DNA of 64,000 nt from Amycolatopsis deserti (GTDB lineage: Bacteria; Actinomycetota; Actinomycetes; Mycobacteriales; Pseudonocardiaceae). Positions 24,799-32,623 of the stretch are shown here, piece after piece (the first letter of the stretch is position 1; every line of letters starts with the position of its first letter). The notes under the pieces were generated by a model, which searched no databases, was not told where the DNA came from, and saw only the letters and a list, made by a program, of their open reading frames with translations. The position numbers and the translations under genes were made by a program. The stretch covers positions 925,914 through 989,913 of the forward strand of contig NZ_BNAU01000002.1 in assembly GCF_014653945.1 (NCBI RefSeq), written 5' to 3'.

Positions 24799-24816
24799 GA
24801 TGACCTCCTCCAGGGC

Positions 24817-24861
24817 TTGCGCGCTGCGGTGAGTGTGCTATTATCGCACGCAGCGTGCGAA
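24817..24861. promoter_or_regulatory. IclR operator and promoter region
   Basis: Within the gap between divergent snoaL-like and iclR genes lies a perfect palindrome, TCGCACGC-A-GCGTGCGA (24844-24860), and a partial matching half upstream (TTGCGCGCTGCG at 24817). A plus-strand promoter TTGCGC-N16-TATTAT (24817-24844) runs into the palindrome, so binding would affect iclR and probably the divergent catabolic operon. Confidence 0.6.
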
Positions 24862-24911
24862 CTACGGAAACAGTAGGTCGCGGTCCGGTTCGTCGTCAAG
24901 GGGGTGCCCGC

Positions 24912-25583
24912 GTGTCCGAAGTCGACTCGGGGATGTCGAAAACGCTGCACAACGGGTTGCAGATCCTGGAGCTGCTCGTCGCGCACCCGCAGGGGATGAC
25001 GCTGACGGAGATCGCCGAGGGGGTCGGGGTGCACCGGACGGTGGCGCACCGGCTGGTGCGGACGCTGGAGGCGCACCGGTTGTGCCGGCGGGACCGGTTC
25101 AAGCGGATTTCGCTCGGCACGGGCCTGGTGCGGCTGGCCGAGCCGGTGGAGCAAGACTTGCGGACGCTCGCGCGGCCCGTGCTGGAGGAGCTGACCGACC
25201 TCACGCAGGCCACGGCGCACCTGGTGGTGCGCGAAAACGCCGACGAGGTGCGGATGCTGATGATCGTGGAGCCGCGGCAGGCGCGGATGCACGTGAGCTT
25301 CCAGCCCGGGCAGGTGGACCCGATCGACCGCGGCTCGGCGGGGCTGGCGCTGCTGGCCGCCGCGCCGCCGGCGCCGGGCGAGCGAGAGGAGGTGTCGCTG
25401 GCCCGCAAGCGCGGATTCGCGGTCTCCTACGGGGAAATCGCGCCGTCGGTGATCGGGATTTCGGCGGTGGTGCCCGGGCGGGAGGTCAGCATCGGCCTGT
25501 CGCTCTTTTCGGCGCCGGACGAGGAATCGCTGGGCCGCACGGTGGTGGACGCGGCCCAGCGACTGGGTTCGTTGCTGCGGTGA
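24912..25583 (+). CDS. IclR-family transcriptional regulator
   Basis: 223 residues from a GTG (AAGGGGG upstream). HTH at about 10-70: L-H-N-G-L-Q-I-L-E-L-L-V...M-T-L-T-E-I-A-E-G-V-G-V-H-R-T-V-A-H-R-L-V-R-T-L. The effector domain (about 85-220) has a D-P-I-D-R-G-S-A-G-L-A-L-L segment but is shorter than usual, lacking the Cys-rich ligand stretch. Divergent from the SnoaL-SDR-flavoprotein operon, which it likely controls through the palindrome at 24844-24860. Confidence 0.88.
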   Translation: MSEVDSGMSKTLHNGLQILELLVAHPQGMTLTEIAEGVGVHRTVAHRLVRTLEAHRLCRRDRFKRISLGTGLVRLAEPVEQDLRTLARPVLEELTDLTQATAHLVVRENADEVRMLMIVEPRQARMHVSFQPGQVDPIDRGSAGLALLAAAPPAPGEREEVSLARKRGFAVSYGEIAPSVIGISAVVPGREVSIGLSLFSAPDEESLGRTVVDAAQRLGSLLR

Positions 25584-25631
25584 CTACGTCACTGGGTTGT
25601 GGCGCGGAGGCACCCCGACCCGTCCGTGGGG

Positions 25632-26879
25632 TCAGATGGCCGGGGTGGACGCCGAGGTCGACCCGTGCTTGGCCAGGCGGTGTCCCAGCTCGGACAGTGC
25701 CAGGGCCAGCACCGCCACCACGGCACCGATCAGGCTGATCCACCGGGCCCCGACGGCACCGATCCCCACCGCCCCGATCACGCCGGAGAAGGCGATCGCG
25801 AGGTACAGGAACGCCGCGTTGAGCGAGATGAGCAGCGGCGCCGACGTGGGATTGAGGGCGATCAGCCGGGACTGCTGGGGTGTGGTGATGCCCCACGCGG
25901 CGATGCCGTAGACCACCGTGATGACGAGGGCGGCCGCGAACGAGCCGGTCGCGAACGGCAGGACGACGAGGCTCGCCGCGAGCAGCGTGACCGCACCGGC
26001 GACCACCAGGCGTGCGCCGAACCGGTCGGCCAGCGTCCCCGCGTAGAAGTTGCCCGCCGTGCCGGTCAGGCCGAACGCGAACATGAGCACGGCCAGCCGC
26101 GTGCCGTCGCCGCCGGTCGCGGGGGCGAAGACCTCGGCCATGTAGGTGTAGACCACGTAGGCCGCCGTGAACGCGACCAGCGTGGTGGCCAGGACGACGA
26201 CGACCCGGCGGTCACCCAGCGGCGCGAGACGCTGGCGCAGCCCGCCCGGGGCCGCCACCGACACCCGCGGGACGAGCGCGAGGACGCCGACCAGGCTCAG
26301 GGCGGTGAGCAGGGTGATGAACCACATCGTCGCGCGCCATCCGAGCGCGCTGCCCACGACCGTGCCGATCGGCGCACCGAGCGCGGTCGCGGCGGTCAGC
26401 CCGGTGGTGACGGCGGCGATGGCCCGGCCGCGGCGCTCGGGACCAACCAGCGCGGATGCGGTGACGCTGGCCGCCGGAATGTACAGTCCGGCGCCGGCCG
26501 CGGCGACGACCTGCGCGATGAGGACCCCGGGAAAGTTCGGGGCGAGACCCGTGCCGACGACGCCCAGCAGGTAGAGCAGGACGGACAGTTTCAGCACCCG
26601 GTGGCGCGGCCAGGCGGCGGTCAGGGTCGCCAGGATCGGCGACATCACCGCGCAGGTCAGCGCGAAGACGGTGACCACCTGCCCCGCGGTGGCGACGGAG
26701 ACGTCGAGCGAGCGGCTGAACTCGGGCAGCACGCCGGCGAGGACGAACTCGTCGGTCCCGATCGCGAACGTGCCGAAGCCGAGCATCAGGACGCTCCGCC
26801 AGTGTGACGTCTTCCCCGATGTGGCGGCGCCACCGCCGGGCGTGCTGGTCGCGTCCATTTCGGTACCGATCGGTTCCAT
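25632..26879 (-). CDS. MFS transporter, DHA1 (AraJ-like) family
   Basis: 415 residues from the ATG at 26879, or 408 from the ATG at 26858; neither has a ribosome binding site. A TACCAT box seven bases before 26879 would suit a leaderless transcript. Twelve spans; F-G-T-F-A-I-G-T-D-E-F-V-L-A-G-V-L-P in the first helix gives the DHA1 signature. Two copies of GGTACYGATCGGTTCC straddle the start. No regulator gene adjoins, so control is from elsewhere or the regulator was lost. Exporter of unknown substrate. Confidence 0.86.
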   Translation of the reverse strand: MEPIGTEMDATSTPGGGAATSGKTSHWRSVLMLGFGTFAIGTDEFVLAGVLPEFSRSLDVSVATAGQVVTVFALTCAVMSPILATLTAAWPRHRVLKLSVLLYLLGVVGTGLAPNFPGVLIAQVVAAAGAGLYIPAASVTASALVGPERRGRAIAAVTTGLTAATALGAPIGTVVGSALGWRATMWFITLLTALSLVGVLALVPRVSVAAPGGLRQRLAPLGDRRVVVVLATTLVAFTAAYVVYTYMAEVFAPATGGDGTRLAVLMFAFGLTGTAGNFYAGTLADRFGARLVVAGAVTLLAASLVVLPFATGSFAAALVITVVYGIAAWGITTPQQSRLIALNPTSAPLLISLNAAFLYLAIAFSGVIGAVGIGAVGARWISLIGAVVAVLALALSELGHRLAKHGSTSASTPAI

Positions 26880-26904
26880 TTGAGGTATGGTACTGATCGG
26901 TTCC
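26862..26904. promoter_or_regulatory. Two direct copies of an operator over the MFS start
   Basis: GGTACCGATCGGTTCC (26862-26877) and GGTACTGATCGGTTCC (26889-26904) are 15 of 16 identical, 27 bases apart, and each is itself nearly palindromic (GGAACCGATCGGTACC on the other strand). They flank the first ATG of the minus-strand MFS gene. The pattern is like a TetR-family operator, but no TetR gene is next to it. Confidence 0.55.
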
Positions 26905-26942
26905 GTTCTTGACCAGGGGGTGGGTTCAGGGTGGGCGGCGGG

Positions 26943-27563
26943 TCACCTCTCCGCGAGCAACGCGCGCAGTGCCTTGTTCTGCTCCTCCAGTTCGGCGATG
27001 CGGGCCCGGACGGGCGCGAGTGCCTCGGCGAGCTCGGCCTCGGAGTAGCGCGGGGTGATGTGCTGGTGGCAGTTCCAGTTGACGCCCTCGACGCGGATGA
27101 GCATCAGCCGTTCCACCCGCCCGTCCGTGCGAGTCTCGGTCAGCTTCCGCGTCAGTCCGGGGTCCTCGTCGAGGGGAACAACGCGGGCATGGCCGAAGAG
27201 CTTCAGGCGCGCCTGGCGCGGGTAGTCCATGAAGAACAGGGCCACCCGGCCGCCGGCGCGGACGTTGCCGGTGGTGATGTACTGCCGGTTGCCCCGGACT
27301 TCGGCAAAGCCGAGGGTGTACTCGTCCAGCACGTGCACGAAGCCCGCCGGGCCGCCGCGGTACTGCACGTACGGCCACCCGGTCTCGCTGACGCTCGCGA
27401 GGTAGAACCCGTCCCGGGCCGCGATGAACGCCGCCTCGCCGGGGCCCAGCGGATCCGGCGCCTCGCTCCCGTCGAGCGCGCGGCCGGCCGCCGAGGCGCT
27501 GCCGTTCTGCTCCTGTTCCCGGCGCACGCTCTCGGTGTAGGCCAGGTGTGCGTAGCGGCTCAT
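26943..27563 (-). CDS. Pyridoxamine 5'-phosphate oxidase-fold FMN-binding protein
   Basis: 206 residues. Split-barrel core about 40-165: F-Y-L-A-S-V-S-E-T-G-W-P-Y-V-Q-Y-R-G-G-P-x-G-F, then G-N-R-Q-Y-I-T-T-G-N and V-A-L-F-F-M-D-Y, as in general-stress FMN proteins and flavin reductases. The last ~45 residues (Y-S-E-A-E-L-A-E-A-L-A-P-V-R-A-R-I-A-E-L-E-E-Q-N) predict a coiled coil, unusual for the family. Co-transcribed with the preceding ArsR gene (ATGA overlap). Substrate unknown. Confidence 0.82.
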   Translation of the reverse strand: MSRYAHLAYTESVRREQEQNGSASAAGRALDGSEAPDPLGPGEAAFIAARDGFYLASVSETGWPYVQYRGGPAGFVHVLDEYTLGFAEVRGNRQYITTGNVRAGGRVALFFMDYPRQARLKLFGHARVVPLDEDPGLTRKLTETRTDGRVERLMLIRVEGVNWNCHQHITPRYSEAELAEALAPVRARIAELEEQNKALRALLAER

Positions 27564-27922
27564 CTACCGTCCCGTCCCTCGGTGCCCGCCGTTTCGTCCG
27601 TGACCGCGGGCGGCGCGCCGAGGATGGCGGCGAGCAGCCCCGGGAAGCGCTGGTCGAGCTCCTCCCGGCGCACCTTGCTGACCCGGGAATTGCCGCGCAG
27701 CTCCATCTCGACCAGGCCGCTTTCCCGCAGTGTGCGCATGTGGTGCGTGACCGTGGACGGCTTGACCGGAAGGTCGAGCGCGCCGCAGGCGGCTTCGCCG
27801 GCCTCGGTCAGCATCCGCACGATCCGCAGGCGCACCGGGTCGGCCAGAGCGTGCAGCACGGTCCCGATGTCGATGCGGGCCAGATCCGGTTGTGGCAGCC
27901 GGACGTGTTCCGACACTTGCAT
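27560..27922 (-). CDS. ArsR-family winged-helix regulator
   Basis: 120 residues. HTH core about 20-85: L-H-A-L-A-D-P-V-R-L-R-I-V-R-M-L-T-E...L-P-V-K-P-S-T-V-T-H-H-M-R-T-L-R-E-S-G-L-V. It lacks the C-V-C-D metal motif of ArsR/SmtB, having A-C-G-A-L instead, so it is more likely a redox or non-metal regulator. Translationally coupled to the FMN-binding protein that follows; a palindrome 27 bases upstream suggests autoregulation. Confidence 0.85.
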   Translation of the reverse strand: MQVSEHVRLPQPDLARIDIGTVLHALADPVRLRIVRMLTEAGEAACGALDLPVKPSTVTHHMRTLRESGLVEMELRGNSRVSKVRREELDQRFPGLLAAILGAPPAVTDETAGTEGRDGR

Positions 27923-27949
27923 CCGCGACCCCCAAGTTCAATGTCTGTC

Positions 27950-27963
27950 GTATCTTACGATAC
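27950..27963. promoter_or_regulatory. Palindrome before arsR
   Basis: GTATC-TTAC-GATAC, 27 bases upstream of the ArsR start; outer TGT/ACA bases add partial symmetry. It overlaps a possible minus-strand -10 box (TAAGAT). Likely ArsR autoregulatory site. Confidence 0.5.
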
Positions 27964-28038
27964 ACATCGAAATACGTGGGTGACGTGCGGATGAAGAGTT
28001 CACACGTCAGCGGCCCGGCATCGCTGACACCGAGTGAC

Positions 28039-28740
28039 CTAGGCCGCCGGGCGGACGATGATCTCGTTCACGTCGACCTCCGCCGGTTGCTCGATCGCGT
28101 AGGCGATGGCGCGGGCGATCGCCGTGGCCGGGATCGTCGTCGCGCGGTAGGTTCGCATTCCCGCCGCGGCGTCGGCGTCGGTGATGGTGTCCGCCAGCTC
28201 CGACTCCGTCACGCCCGGCGAGATCGTCGTGACGCGGATGTCCGGGCCGGTCTCCTGGCGCAATCCCTCGGACAGCGCCCACACCGCGTACTTCGTCGCG
28301 CAGTAGACCGCCGCCGTCGGCACCACCTCGTGCGCCCCGATCGAGGCCACGTTCACGAAATGCCCGCCACCCTGACGCCGCATCACCGGCAGGCCGGCCG
28401 CGATCCCGTGCAGCACGCCGCGGATGTTCACGTCGATCATCCGGTTCCACTCGTCGAGCTTCAGCCGCTCCAGCGCGGACAACGGCATCACCCCGGCGTT
28501 GTTCACGATCACGTCGACCCGGCCGTGCTCGGCCACCGCCCAGTCCACGAAGGACTGGACGTCCGCGGAATCCGTGACGTCCAGCCGTCGGTACGACGCA
28601 CCACCGATCTTCTCCGACAACTCCGCCAGCCGCTCGACCCGGCGCGCCCCCAGCACGACCCGGTGCCCGGCGTCGGCGAGCACTTCCGCGGTCGCCCAGC
28701 CGATCCCGCTGCTGGCCCCGGTGATGACCACAACCGACAT
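28039..28740 (-). CDS. Short-chain dehydrogenase/reductase (SDR)
   Basis: 233 residues from the ATG at 28740 with GGAAGGGAG upstream. T-G-A-S-S-G-I-G near 7-14, G-A-R-R (Arg after beta-2, favouring NADPH), N-N-A-G-V-M-P, N-V-A-S-I-G-A and Y-C-A-T-K. The C-terminal E-V-D-V-N-E-I-I-V-R-P places it with YdfG-like NADP-dependent oxidoreductases. Isolated; no operon partner. Confidence 0.88.
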   Translation of the reverse strand: MSVVVITGASSGIGWATAEVLADAGHRVVLGARRVERLAELSEKIGGASYRRLDVTDSADVQSFVDWAVAEHGRVDVIVNNAGVMPLSALERLKLDEWNRMIDVNIRGVLHGIAAGLPVMRRQGGGHFVNVASIGAHEVVPTAAVYCATKYAVWALSEGLRQETGPDIRVTTISPGVTESELADTITDADAAAGMRTYRATTIPATAIARAIAYAIEQPAEVDVNEIIVRPAA

Positions 28741-28861
28741 GGTGTTCTCCCTTCCGTCACCCTGAGTTTCAGCGGGTGACCGGCGGGCGACCAGGCCGCG
28801 GCGTTCCGGGGTGCGACGCACCCAGGCGGCCACGGCGGCCGCAAGATCCTAAGCTCTACCC

Positions 28862-29482
28862 ATGGCGAAGTACTTCGACGTGCACCCGGACAACCCCCAG
28901 CGCCGGTCGATCGGTCAGATCGTCGACCTGCTGCGGCGCGACGGCCTCATCGTCTACCCCACCGACTCCGCCTACGCCCTGGGCTGCCAGCTCGGCAACC
29001 GGGACGGCCTGGACCGCATCCGCACGATCCGGCACCTCGACGACCGGCACCACTTCACCCTGGTCTGCCGCGACTTCGCCCAGCTCGGCCAGTTCGTGCA
29101 CGTCGACAACACCATCTTCCGCGCGATCAAGGCCGCCACCCCGGGCAGCTACACGTTCATCCTGCCGGCCACCAAAGAGGTGCCGCGGCGGCTGCTGCAC
29201 CCGAAGAAGAAGACCGTCGGCGTGCGGATCCCGGACCACGTCGTCGCGCAGGCGCTGCTCGACGAGCTGGGCGAGCCGCTGGTGTCGAGCACGCTGCTGC
29301 TGCCCAACCACGAGGAGCCGCTCACCCAGGGCTGGGAGATCAAGGACGAGCTGGACCACGTGGTCGACGCGGTGGTCGACTCCGGTGACTGCGGCACCGA
29401 GCCCACGACGGTGATCGACTTCTCCGGCGGGGAGCCGGAGATCGTCCGAAAGGGTGCCGGGGACACCGCGCGTTTCGAATAG
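28862..29482 (+). CDS. YciO-like protein (Sua5/YrdC fold)
   Basis: 206 residues from an ATG with no ribosome binding site (possibly leaderless). YrdC domain: R-R-D-G-L-I-V-Y-P-T-D-S-A-Y-A-L-G-C near 24-41 and K-A-A-T-P-G-S-Y-T-F-I-L-P-A-T-K-E-V-P-R-R-L near 95, then V-G-V-R-I-P-D-H. This matches YciO, the shorter paralogue of the tRNA threonylcarbamoyl-AMP synthase TsaC/Sua5. YciO is dispensable and its main job is debated. No tsaB/tsaD nearby. Confidence 0.85.
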   Translation: MAKYFDVHPDNPQRRSIGQIVDLLRRDGLIVYPTDSAYALGCQLGNRDGLDRIRTIRHLDDRHHFTLVCRDFAQLGQFVHVDNTIFRAIKAATPGSYTFILPATKEVPRRLLHPKKKTVGVRIPDHVVAQALLDELGEPLVSSTLLLPNHEEPLTQGWEIKDELDHVVDAVVDSGDCGTEPTTVIDFSGGEPEIVRKGAGDTARFE

Positions 29483-29548
29483 CTCTGGACATCGCCGCGC
29501 TCACGGGTCACGCTGGAAAAACGCACCGTGATCCGCGAGGAGGCTGCG

Positions 29549-29686
29549 ATGAGACTGGGCCGGAAACTTGCCGTGGGCGTCGTCGAAGAATCCAAGGCCG
29601 AAGAGGTCACCCCGGTCGAGGAACCCCGCGAGACCGTCGAAACCCCCCAACCGGAGCGTCCCGCCCCCGTCACCGCCGACCGCTGA
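29549..29686 (+). CDS. Small acidic peptide, unknown (45 residues)
   Basis: 45 residues from an ATG with GAGGAGG upstream. A basic hydrophobic start (M-R-L-G-R-K-L-A-V-G-V-V) leads into a Glu/Pro/Thr-rich tail (E-E-P-R-E-T-V-E-T-P-Q-P-E-R-P), likely disordered. It stops three bases before the next gene, with which it is probably translated. The strong ribosome binding site and tight spacing support a real gene. Function unknown. Confidence 0.55.
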   Translation: MRLGRKLAVGVVEESKAEEVTPVEEPRETVETPQPERPAPVTADR

Positions 29687-29689
29687 GCC

Positions 29690-30355
29690 ATGTTGCGCCG
29701 CACCCCGCAGGAACGGCGCGACGTCCCGTTCCGCGGTTACAAGCTGGCGTACCCGATGCTCTCCGCGGACGGCACCGAAGCCGGGTTCACCGGGGTGTCG
29801 CTCGGACGCACGCACGCCTACCGGGTGATCGCCGAGGCGAAGTGCGCGCAGAGCAGCCGCCACCAGAGCCCGTCCCGCCTGTGCGACTGCGGGTTCTACT
29901 GCTTCCACGAACTCGCCGACGCCCGCGCCCTGGCGTGCGATCCGCAGTACCAGCAGAGCGTGCTGCTGGAGGTGGACGCCGCGGGGCGGTACTTCCTGTA
30001 CGAGCGGGGCGTGCGGTACTCGAAGCAGACGGTGACGGCCGTGCACGCCGGGTTGTGCGCGTGCGGGTGGCCGGCGCAGGTGTTCGTGGCGACCGGCACC
30101 GGGGTCGTGGGGTGGCGCAAGCTGCTGCCGGTGTGCTCGACGTGCGCGGGCAACCGGCCGCCGCTGACGCTGGAGCACTTCAGCCGCCTGGCCGGGGTGC
30201 CCGTGCACCGCGACGACCGCGCGGTGGCGTTCACCACCGGCGCGACGGCCGCCGGGCCGGAGCTGGTGCCGCTGCTGTCCGCGGAGGTCGCTCTGCTGCA
30301 CGCCCGGCTGGATGAACTGCAGACGCAGCTGGACAAGCTGACGAAGGGCAGCTGA
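29690..30355 (+). CDS. Cysteine-rich protein of unknown function (putative zinc-binding)
   Basis: 221 residues. Cysteines occur in C-D-C-G-F-Y-C-F-H near 65-73, C-A-C-G near 120 and C-S-T-C near 148, with many nearby His, consistent with one or two zinc sites. A C-terminal helix (L-L-S-A-E-V-A-L-L-H-A-R-L-D-E-L-Q-T-Q) predicts a coiled coil. N-terminal F-R-G-Y-K-L-A-Y-P-M-L looks strand-rich. No named family recognised. Likely forms a two-gene unit with the small acidic peptide. Confidence 0.7.
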   Translation: MLRRTPQERRDVPFRGYKLAYPMLSADGTEAGFTGVSLGRTHAYRVIAEAKCAQSSRHQSPSRLCDCGFYCFHELADARALACDPQYQQSVLLEVDAAGRYFLYERGVRYSKQTVTAVHAGLCACGWPAQVFVATGTGVVGWRKLLPVCSTCAGNRPPLTLEHFSRLAGVPVHRDDRAVAFTTGATAAGPELVPLLSAEVALLHARLDELQTQLDKLTKGS

Positions 30356-30395
30356 GGCCGTCCGCGGGTGGCTCGTCCGGGTGAATTCTTGCCCG

Positions 30396-31331
30396 TCAGC
30401 GGTCCGCCGGAGCCGCGTCCGCGTGGTTCAGTCGCAGCCCCGGTCGCGGCCACTCCGCCGCCCAGAGTTTGCCCACCCCTGACGACGTGATGTACGCCGT
30501 CCGCAGGTCGGGGCCGCCGAAGCAGATGTTCGTCACGAAGCGGTCCGGCGACGGCGGCCGCACGACCTCCAGCAGCTCCCCCGCGGGGCTGAGCACGCTG
30601 ATCCCGCCGGTGATGATCGTCGCCACGCAGATGTTGCCCGCCGAATCCACCGCGAGTGAGTCGAGCAGCTGGTAGCCGCCGAAACCGTGCAGCAGCTTCG
30701 CCCCCGCCGGGCCCACCGCGCCGGCCGGACGCGAAATCCGGCCCGGCCCGTCGACGTTCCAGAACCACACCCGCCCGGTCACCGTCTCCGCCGCGTACAC
30801 CCGCGAACCGTCCGGGGACAGGCCCACCCCGTTCAGCCCGGTGAACCCGTAGGCGATCTCCTCGATCCCCGAACCGTCCGCCCGCGCGTAGTACAAACCG
30901 CCGCGATCGCTGTCCCGCGGCCGGTCCTTGCCCAGGTCCGTGAAGTAGAACCCGCCGTGCGCGTCGAACACCAGGTCGTTCGGCCCGCGCAACGGCCGCC
31001 CGTCCACCGACGTGTACAGCTGCGTCACCACGCCGTCCCACGACACCCGCTGGATGCACCCGCCGCGGTAGTCCGGCGGCTGCTCGCCGGGCATCGTCAC
31101 CCCGCCGCGCCGGTGCCAGGTGAACCCGCCGCTGTTGCACACGTAGATCGCCCCGCCCGGCCCGATCGCCGCGCCGTTCGGCCCGCCGCCGCAGTCCGCG
31201 ACCACCGTGACGGACCCGTCCGGCCACACCCGCGACAACGTGCCGCGCTCGACCTCCACGACCAGCACCGAACCGTCGTCCAGCGCGACCGGCCCCTCCG
31301 GGAACCGCAGCCCGCTCGCGATCTCCCTCAT
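30396..31331 (-). CDS. SMP-30/gluconolactonase-family hydrolase
   Basis: 311 residues from the ATG at 31331, overlapping the kinase stop (ATGA). Propeller lactonase pattern: G-L-R-F-P-E-G-P-V-A (metal Glu) near 7-16, G-P-N-D-L-V-F-D-A-H-G-G-F-Y-F-T-D near 120 (Asn and Asp ligands) and L-N-G-V-G-L-S-P-D-G-S-R-V-Y near 175 with L-D-S-L-A-V-D-S-A-G-N (Asp ligand) near 240. Family members hydrolyse lactones. Coupling to the APH-type kinase and acyl-CoA dehydrogenase suggests opening of a gamma-lactone to a 4-hydroxy acid; this is inference. Confidence 0.85.
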   Translation of the reverse strand: MREIASGLRFPEGPVALDDGSVLVVEVERGTLSRVWPDGSVTVVADCGGGPNGAAIGPGGAIYVCNSGGFTWHRRGGVTMPGEQPPDYRGGCIQRVSWDGVVTQLYTSVDGRPLRGPNDLVFDAHGGFYFTDLGKDRPRDSDRGGLYYARADGSGIEEIAYGFTGLNGVGLSPDGSRVYAAETVTGRVWFWNVDGPGRISRPAGAVGPAGAKLLHGFGGYQLLDSLAVDSAGNICVATIITGGISVLSPAGELLEVVRPPSPDRFVTNICFGGPDLRTAYITSSGVGKLWAAEWPRPGLRLNHADAAPADR

Positions 31332-32623
31332 ACCGACTCCAGGTACTTCGGGTTCGCCACCAGCAACCGGTCGGTCACGTCGGCCCGCACCACCCCGACC
31401 ACGTCCGCCACCACCACGGCCCGGGACCGCACCGCCCGCGCCAGCTCCGCGTGCGACGAGAACCCCAGCGCCGCCAGCCGTTCCCCGTGCCGCGCCTCCT
31501 GGGAGGCACCGTAACGCAACTCCCGCGAGACCATCGCCAGCACGTTCGCCGCCACCCGCGCCTGGAACGACAACCGCCCCTCGGTGCCCGGCACGACCTC
31601 GGCGCGCAGGAACTCCCCCACCGCCTCGACCAGCTCGGCCGCGCTCGGCCGGCCGTGCAGGTCGGGCACCGGATCCGCCGCCGCATCGACCGGGACAGCG
31701 GGCACGCCGAGCGCGGTCAGCAGGTCGTGCTCCTGCTCGCACACCCGCCGCCCGACCGCCGCCAGCTCGACCGACCGGATCCGCCCGCTCAGGTGCCGGT
31801 CCGCCTGCCGCAGGCACAGCACGGCCCACCGGACCGTCCCGAACACCTCCCACCAGTGCACCGCGGCCGGATCGGGCCGGAACCCGGCCACCTCGGCGTA
31901 GCCGTCCAGCAGCTCCTCCCGGCTCCCGAACCCGCCCACCGGCAGCGGCGAGCCGAACCGCCACGCCTTGACGCACAACCAGCCCAGGTCCTCCAGCGGG
32001 TCGCCGCGGTGCGCCAGCTCCCAGTCCAGGACGGCGGCGAGCCCGTCCGGGCCGACGATCAGGTTGCCGTTGCGGAAGTCCCCGTGCACGACCGTGTCAC
32101 CCGCCGGCTCCGGCCGGTGCGCCCGCAGCCACCGCAACCCGATCTCCAGCGACGGCAACGGCTGGCCGAGCGAGTCGTACAGCTCCACCAGCGAATGCAG
32201 CGGATCCACAGAGGACAGTCCAGGCACGGCGGTCATCGCGTGGATGCGCGCCGCCACCCGCCCCAACTCGGCGGCGAGTTTCGGCCGCACGTCCGCGAAC
32301 TCCGGTTCCCGCAGCAAGCGACGGGGAATCGTCTCGCCGTCGACGTGCTCGGTGATCAGGTACGGCGAACCCAGCAGGTCCGCGCCGTGGTCCACCAGCC
32401 GCGGCACGGGCACACCGGCCTCGTGCGCGGCCCGGATCAACGCGGCCTCCCGCGCCATCTCCTCCGGTCGGCACTCCCCCGGCGGATCCCGCCGCAGCAC
32501 CAGCCGCCCGCCCGGCTCGGCGGTGAACGCCCAGGTCTCCCGGCTCGCGCCACCGCTGAGCCGCCGCAGCCCGGTGATCTTCGCGCCCAGCCGCCGCCCC
32601 AGCGCCTCCGCCAGCCCGGTCAT
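31328..32623 (-). CDS. APH-type kinase fused to a small C-terminal domain (ACAD10/LvaA-like plus LvaB-like)
   Basis: 431 residues from the ATG at 32623. Residues 1-310 form an aminoglycoside-phosphotransferase-type kinase: L-S-G-G-A-S-R-E-T-W-A-F near 22 and the catalytic loop V-V-H-G-D-F-R-N-G-N with D-W-E-L-A-H near 200-228, the wording typical of the ACAD10/ACAD11/LvaA group. Residues 321-431 are a separate helical domain (L-V-E-A-V-G-E-F-L-R-A-E-V-V-P...R-V-A-A-N-V-L-A-M-V) resembling the small DUF6285-type protein usually encoded beside such kinases. In that group the kinase phosphorylates a 4-hydroxyacyl-CoA and a partner dehydrogenase removes phosphate. Overlaps both neighbours (ATGA). 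Confidence 0.82.
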   Translation of the reverse strand: MTGLAEALGRRLGAKITGLRRLSGGASRETWAFTAEPGGRLVLRRDPPGECRPEEMAREAALIRAAHEAGVPVPRLVDHGADLLGSPYLITEHVDGETIPRRLLREPEFADVRPKLAAELGRVAARIHAMTAVPGLSSVDPLHSLVELYDSLGQPLPSLEIGLRWLRAHRPEPAGDTVVHGDFRNGNLIVGPDGLAAVLDWELAHRGDPLEDLGWLCVKAWRFGSPLPVGGFGSREELLDGYAEVAGFRPDPAAVHWWEVFGTVRWAVLCLRQADRHLSGRIRSVELAAVGRRVCEQEHDLLTALGVPAVPVDAAADPVPDLHGRPSAAELVEAVGEFLRAEVVPGTEGRLSFQARVAANVLAMVSRELRYGASQEARHGERLAALGFSSHAELARAVRSRAVVVADVVGVVRADVTDRLLVANPKYLESV

